Positions 4,996-6,582 of a stretch of DNA of 6,582 nucleotides are shown piece after piece. This DNA comes from Methanobacteriota archaeon (GTDB lineage: Archaea > Halobacteriota > Methanosarcinia > Methanosarcinales > Methanoperedenaceae), in the NCBI GenBank assembly GCA_018899795.1, contig JAHIHJ010000097.1:1-6582 (forward strand). Direction: 5' to 3'. Below the pieces are notes generated by a model. It was not told where the DNA came from and searched no databases. It was given only the letters and a program-made list of their open reading frames with translations. The translations under genes and the position numbers were made by a program. The first letter of the stretch is position 1, and each line of letters begins with the position of its first letter.

Positions 4996-6276
4996 ATGAG
5001 CCTGATCGCGCAAGCAAAAAAAGGCAACCTGACCGAAGAGATGAAACAGGTTGCAGCAAAAGAGAGAGTCGAACCTGAATTCGTGCGCCGTGGAGTTGCG
5101 AACGGAAGAATAGTTATTCCCGTTAGCCCGTACCGCTACACAAAACCATGCGGAATAGGAAAAGGACTGCGTACCAAGGTGAACGCATCCATTGGCACAT
5201 CATCCGATATTGTGGATATCGACATGGAGATAGAAAAAGCCCGCGTGGCAGAAGCAACAGGCGCCGACACGCTCATGGAGCTTTCGACCGGGGGGGATTT
5301 CTATGATATTCGGAAAAAAGTCGTTGATTCCACAACCCTTTCAGTCGGAAGCGTGCCGCTGTACCAGGCTTTCATAGAGGCAATACGCAAATACGGCAGC
5401 GCCGTTGATATGAAAGAGGACGAACTCTTCAGGATAACGGCAGAGCAGGCAAAGCTGGGGACGAATTTCATGGCTATCCACACTGGCATCAATCTCGTCA
5501 CTGTGGAGCGGCTGAAGAAGCAGGGACGTTTTGGCGGTCTATGCTCCCGCGGCGGCGCGTTCATGACGGCATGGATGATGCACAACCAGAAGGAGAACCC
5601 GCTGTACAGCGAGTTCGATTACCTGCTTGAGATCATGAAAGAGCATGAGGTCACACTCAGCATGGGCAACGGGATGCGAGCAGGGGCGATACATGACTCT
5701 ACTGACCGCGCCCAGATACAGGAACTCATAATGAACTCAGAGTTATCGGATATTTCACATGAGGCAGGCGTGCAGACCATAGTTGAAGGACCTGGACACA
5801 TACCGATAGACGAAATAGACGCTAACGTGAAGCTCATGAAGCGCTTAAGCGGTGATAAGCCGTTCTACATGCTCGGACCGCTTGTTACTGACATCGCACC
5901 CGGCTACGACCACATAGTCGCAGCAATAGGCGCATCGCTCTCAAGCGCATACGGCGCGGACTTTATCTGCTATGTGACGCCTGCGGAACACCTTGCTCTT
6001 CCCAATGTGGATGACGTAAGGCAGGGCGTGATAACTGCAAGGATAGCGGCGCACATTGGCGACATGGTGAAGAACAACGACAGGGAGCAGGACCTCGAGA
6101 TGGGACGAGCCAGGCGCGATCTGCAGTGGGACAGGATGTATGAACTTGCTATCGACCCGGTTCATGCAAAAGCGGTCAGGGACAGCCGTTCACCCGCGGA
6201 TACCGAAGCATGCACCATGTGCGGGAATTACTGCGCTCTTAAGATCGTGAAGCAGAATTTCAATTTTGAGAGATAA
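4996..6276 (+). CDS. thiC: Phosphomethylpyrimidine synthase ThiC
   Basis: ThiC is a radical-SAM enzyme that rearranges 5-aminoimidazole ribotide into hydroxymethylpyrimidine phosphate, the pyrimidine half of thiamine, giving formate and CO. The product is cytoplasmic and, at 426 residues from the ATG at 4996, is the short form common in archaea and some anaerobes, lacking the N-terminal extension of the bacterial enzyme. An in-frame TTG at 4966 would add ten residues, but the family-like start is [16 protein letters not shown]. Conserved blocks are [59 protein letters not shown] and [10 protein letters not shown]. The histidines of EGPGH (268) and PAEH (332) are 64 apart, the spacing I recall for the two metal ligands of plant ThiC. 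The cluster-binding cysteines are C406, C409 and C413 near the C-terminus (CTMCGNYC). The gene is probably transcribed alone and faces the minus-strand gene beyond 6308. Confidence 0.97.
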   Translation: MSLIAQAKKGNLTEEMKQVAAKERVEPEFVRRGVANGRIVIPVSPYRYTKPCGIGKGLRTKVNASIGTSSDIVDIDMEIEKARVAEATGADTLMELSTGGDFYDIRKKVVDSTTLSVGSVPLYQAFIEAIRKYGSAVDMKEDELFRITAEQAKLGTNFMAIHTGINLVTVERLKKQGRFGGLCSRGGAFMTAWMMHNQKENPLYSEFDYLLEIMKEHEVTLSMGNGMRAGAIHDSTDRAQIQELIMNSELSDISHEAGVQTIVEGPGHIPIDEIDANVKLMKRLSGDKPFYMLGPLVTDIAPGYDHIVAAIGASLSSAYGADFICYVTPAEHLALPNVDDVRQGVITARIAAHIGDMVKNNDREQDLEMGRARRDLQWDRMYELAIDPVHAKAVRDSRSPADTEACTMCGNYCALKIVKQNFNFER

Positions 6277-6311
6277 AAAAGAAAAGACAAAAAGTAGGAG
6301 ATTTCTCCTAC
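6274..6311 (-). terminator. Hairpin plus T-tract ending the minus-strand gene
   Basis: A perfect 8-base inverted repeat, GTAGGAGA (6294-6301) and TCTCCTAC (6304-6311), surrounds only two bases. Read on the minus strand it is followed by a T-rich tail (CTTTTTGTCTTTTCTTTTTT). The stem contains the TAG stop of the minus-strand gene. T-rich tracts terminate archaeal transcription, so the tail is the stronger evidence. For thiC the hairpin is followed only by CCTTTCC, so it is a weak terminator in that direction. Confidence 0.6.
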
Positions 6312-6582
6312 CTTTCCTTGCTGAAGACTGCAGCTTTTTTGATTATTTCCATCCTCGATTGTTTTTCACTTGAGGACTTTGTAGTTGCTGTAGTTGCAAC
6401 CGGGACAGGTTCCGGTTCCTGGGCTCTTGCCATATGTTCCATCGCTTCCCTTATGGGTTTCACTACCTCTCTCGGAAGCCTGGCTACCTCTCTCGGAAGC
6501 CTGGCTACCTCTCTTCTTACAACGACCTCGCCTATGAACGGGCATGTCACGCCGGTCAATACTGCCATAACGCGCACATTGC
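6308..6582 (-). CDS. C-terminal part of an unrecognised protein with heptad duplication
   Basis: The frame is open from the right edge to a TAG at 6308-6310, so at least 91 codons are visible and the N-terminus is missing. A GTG at 6577 could be read as a start, but nothing supports it and the frame continues to the edge. The visible part begins with a hydrophobic stretch (VMAVLTGVTCPFIGEVVV). Next comes a basic amphipathic region with an exact repeat of REVARLP and a third divergent copy REVVKP, then IREAMEHMARA. After that is a Pro/Glu/Val and Thr/Ser-rich low-complexity linker (EPEPVPVATTATTKSSS) and a basic tail ending FSKER. The repeat region could form a helix against a partner or membrane. 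I do not recognise the family. It ends convergently 32 bases from the thiC stop, with a terminator between. Confidence 0.6.
   Translation of the reverse strand, partial: NVRVMAVLTGVTCPFIGEVVVRREVARLPREVARLPREVVKPIREAMEHMARAQEPEPVPVATTATTKSSSEKQSRMEIIKKAAVFSKER
6464..6514. repeat. Exact 21-base tandem duplication inside a coding region
   Basis: Bases 6464-6484 and 6485-6505 are identical, and the first 9 bases of the unit recur at 6506-6514. The unit is seven codons long, so the reading frame is kept and the protein gains a heptad. Identity at every base, including third codon positions, points to a recent duplication. Confidence 0.9.

Noticed and set aside
4962..5079. ATG at 4962 opening a 38-codon frame before thiC
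   Set aside because: It runs out of frame through the start of ThiC, its product is a basic random-looking peptide, and the TATA box overlaps its start.
5301..6165. Three minus-strand frames inside thiC
   Set aside because: They are antisense to conserved ThiC blocks and show no independent signals.

Overview
The window reads as a piece of a euryarchaeal chromosome, most likely from a methanogen or methanotroph of the Methanosarcinales type (Candidatus Methanoperedens-like is a guess). The archaeal signs are a methionine adenosyltransferase of the archaea-specific family, a short single-domain ThiC, T/A-rich TATA elements about 25-30 bases before several start codons, and lipoproteins with an L-S-G-C or M-S-G-C lipobox. 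The taxon is inferred from these features, not from a search.

The left third (1-1654) is a cell-envelope block. It holds the N-terminal end of a minus-strand lipoprotein that runs off the left edge, a 219-base AT-rich divergent promoter region, a plus-strand lipoprotein of about 199 residues, and then, convergent and directly abutting, a membrane-anchored CARDB-like surface protein on the minus strand. That last gene is split between two reading frames at a T5G5 run: the signal anchor is in one frame and the beta-sandwich domain in another.

After a 300-base gene-free stretch with one hairpin and a promoter, the middle (1982-3693) is a two-gene operon of a CamH-like gamma-class carbonic anhydrase and the archaeal S-adenosylmethionine synthetase, separated by 2 bases. 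Two plus-strand genes follow that are apparently transcribed singly: a soluble 219-residue protein of unknown function and a five-helix single-EamA membrane protein. Each has a TATA element centred 28-29 bases before its ATG, which suggests leaderless mRNAs.

The right part holds thiC (4996-6276), the radical-SAM enzyme that makes the pyrimidine half of thiamine. It faces the C-terminal end of an unrecognised minus-strand gene that contains an exact 21-base tandem duplication. An 8-bp-stem hairpin with a T-rich tail lies between them. The SAM synthetase supplies the co-substrate of ThiC, but the two genes are not in one transcription unit here.

I found no CRISPR array, transposon, tRNA, rRNA or TPP riboswitch. 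Most of the window is ordinary. The points most worth a second look are the frame-broken envelope gene, the possible catalytically dead transglutaminase-like lipoprotein, the leaderless promoter pattern, and the unrecognised 219-residue protein.
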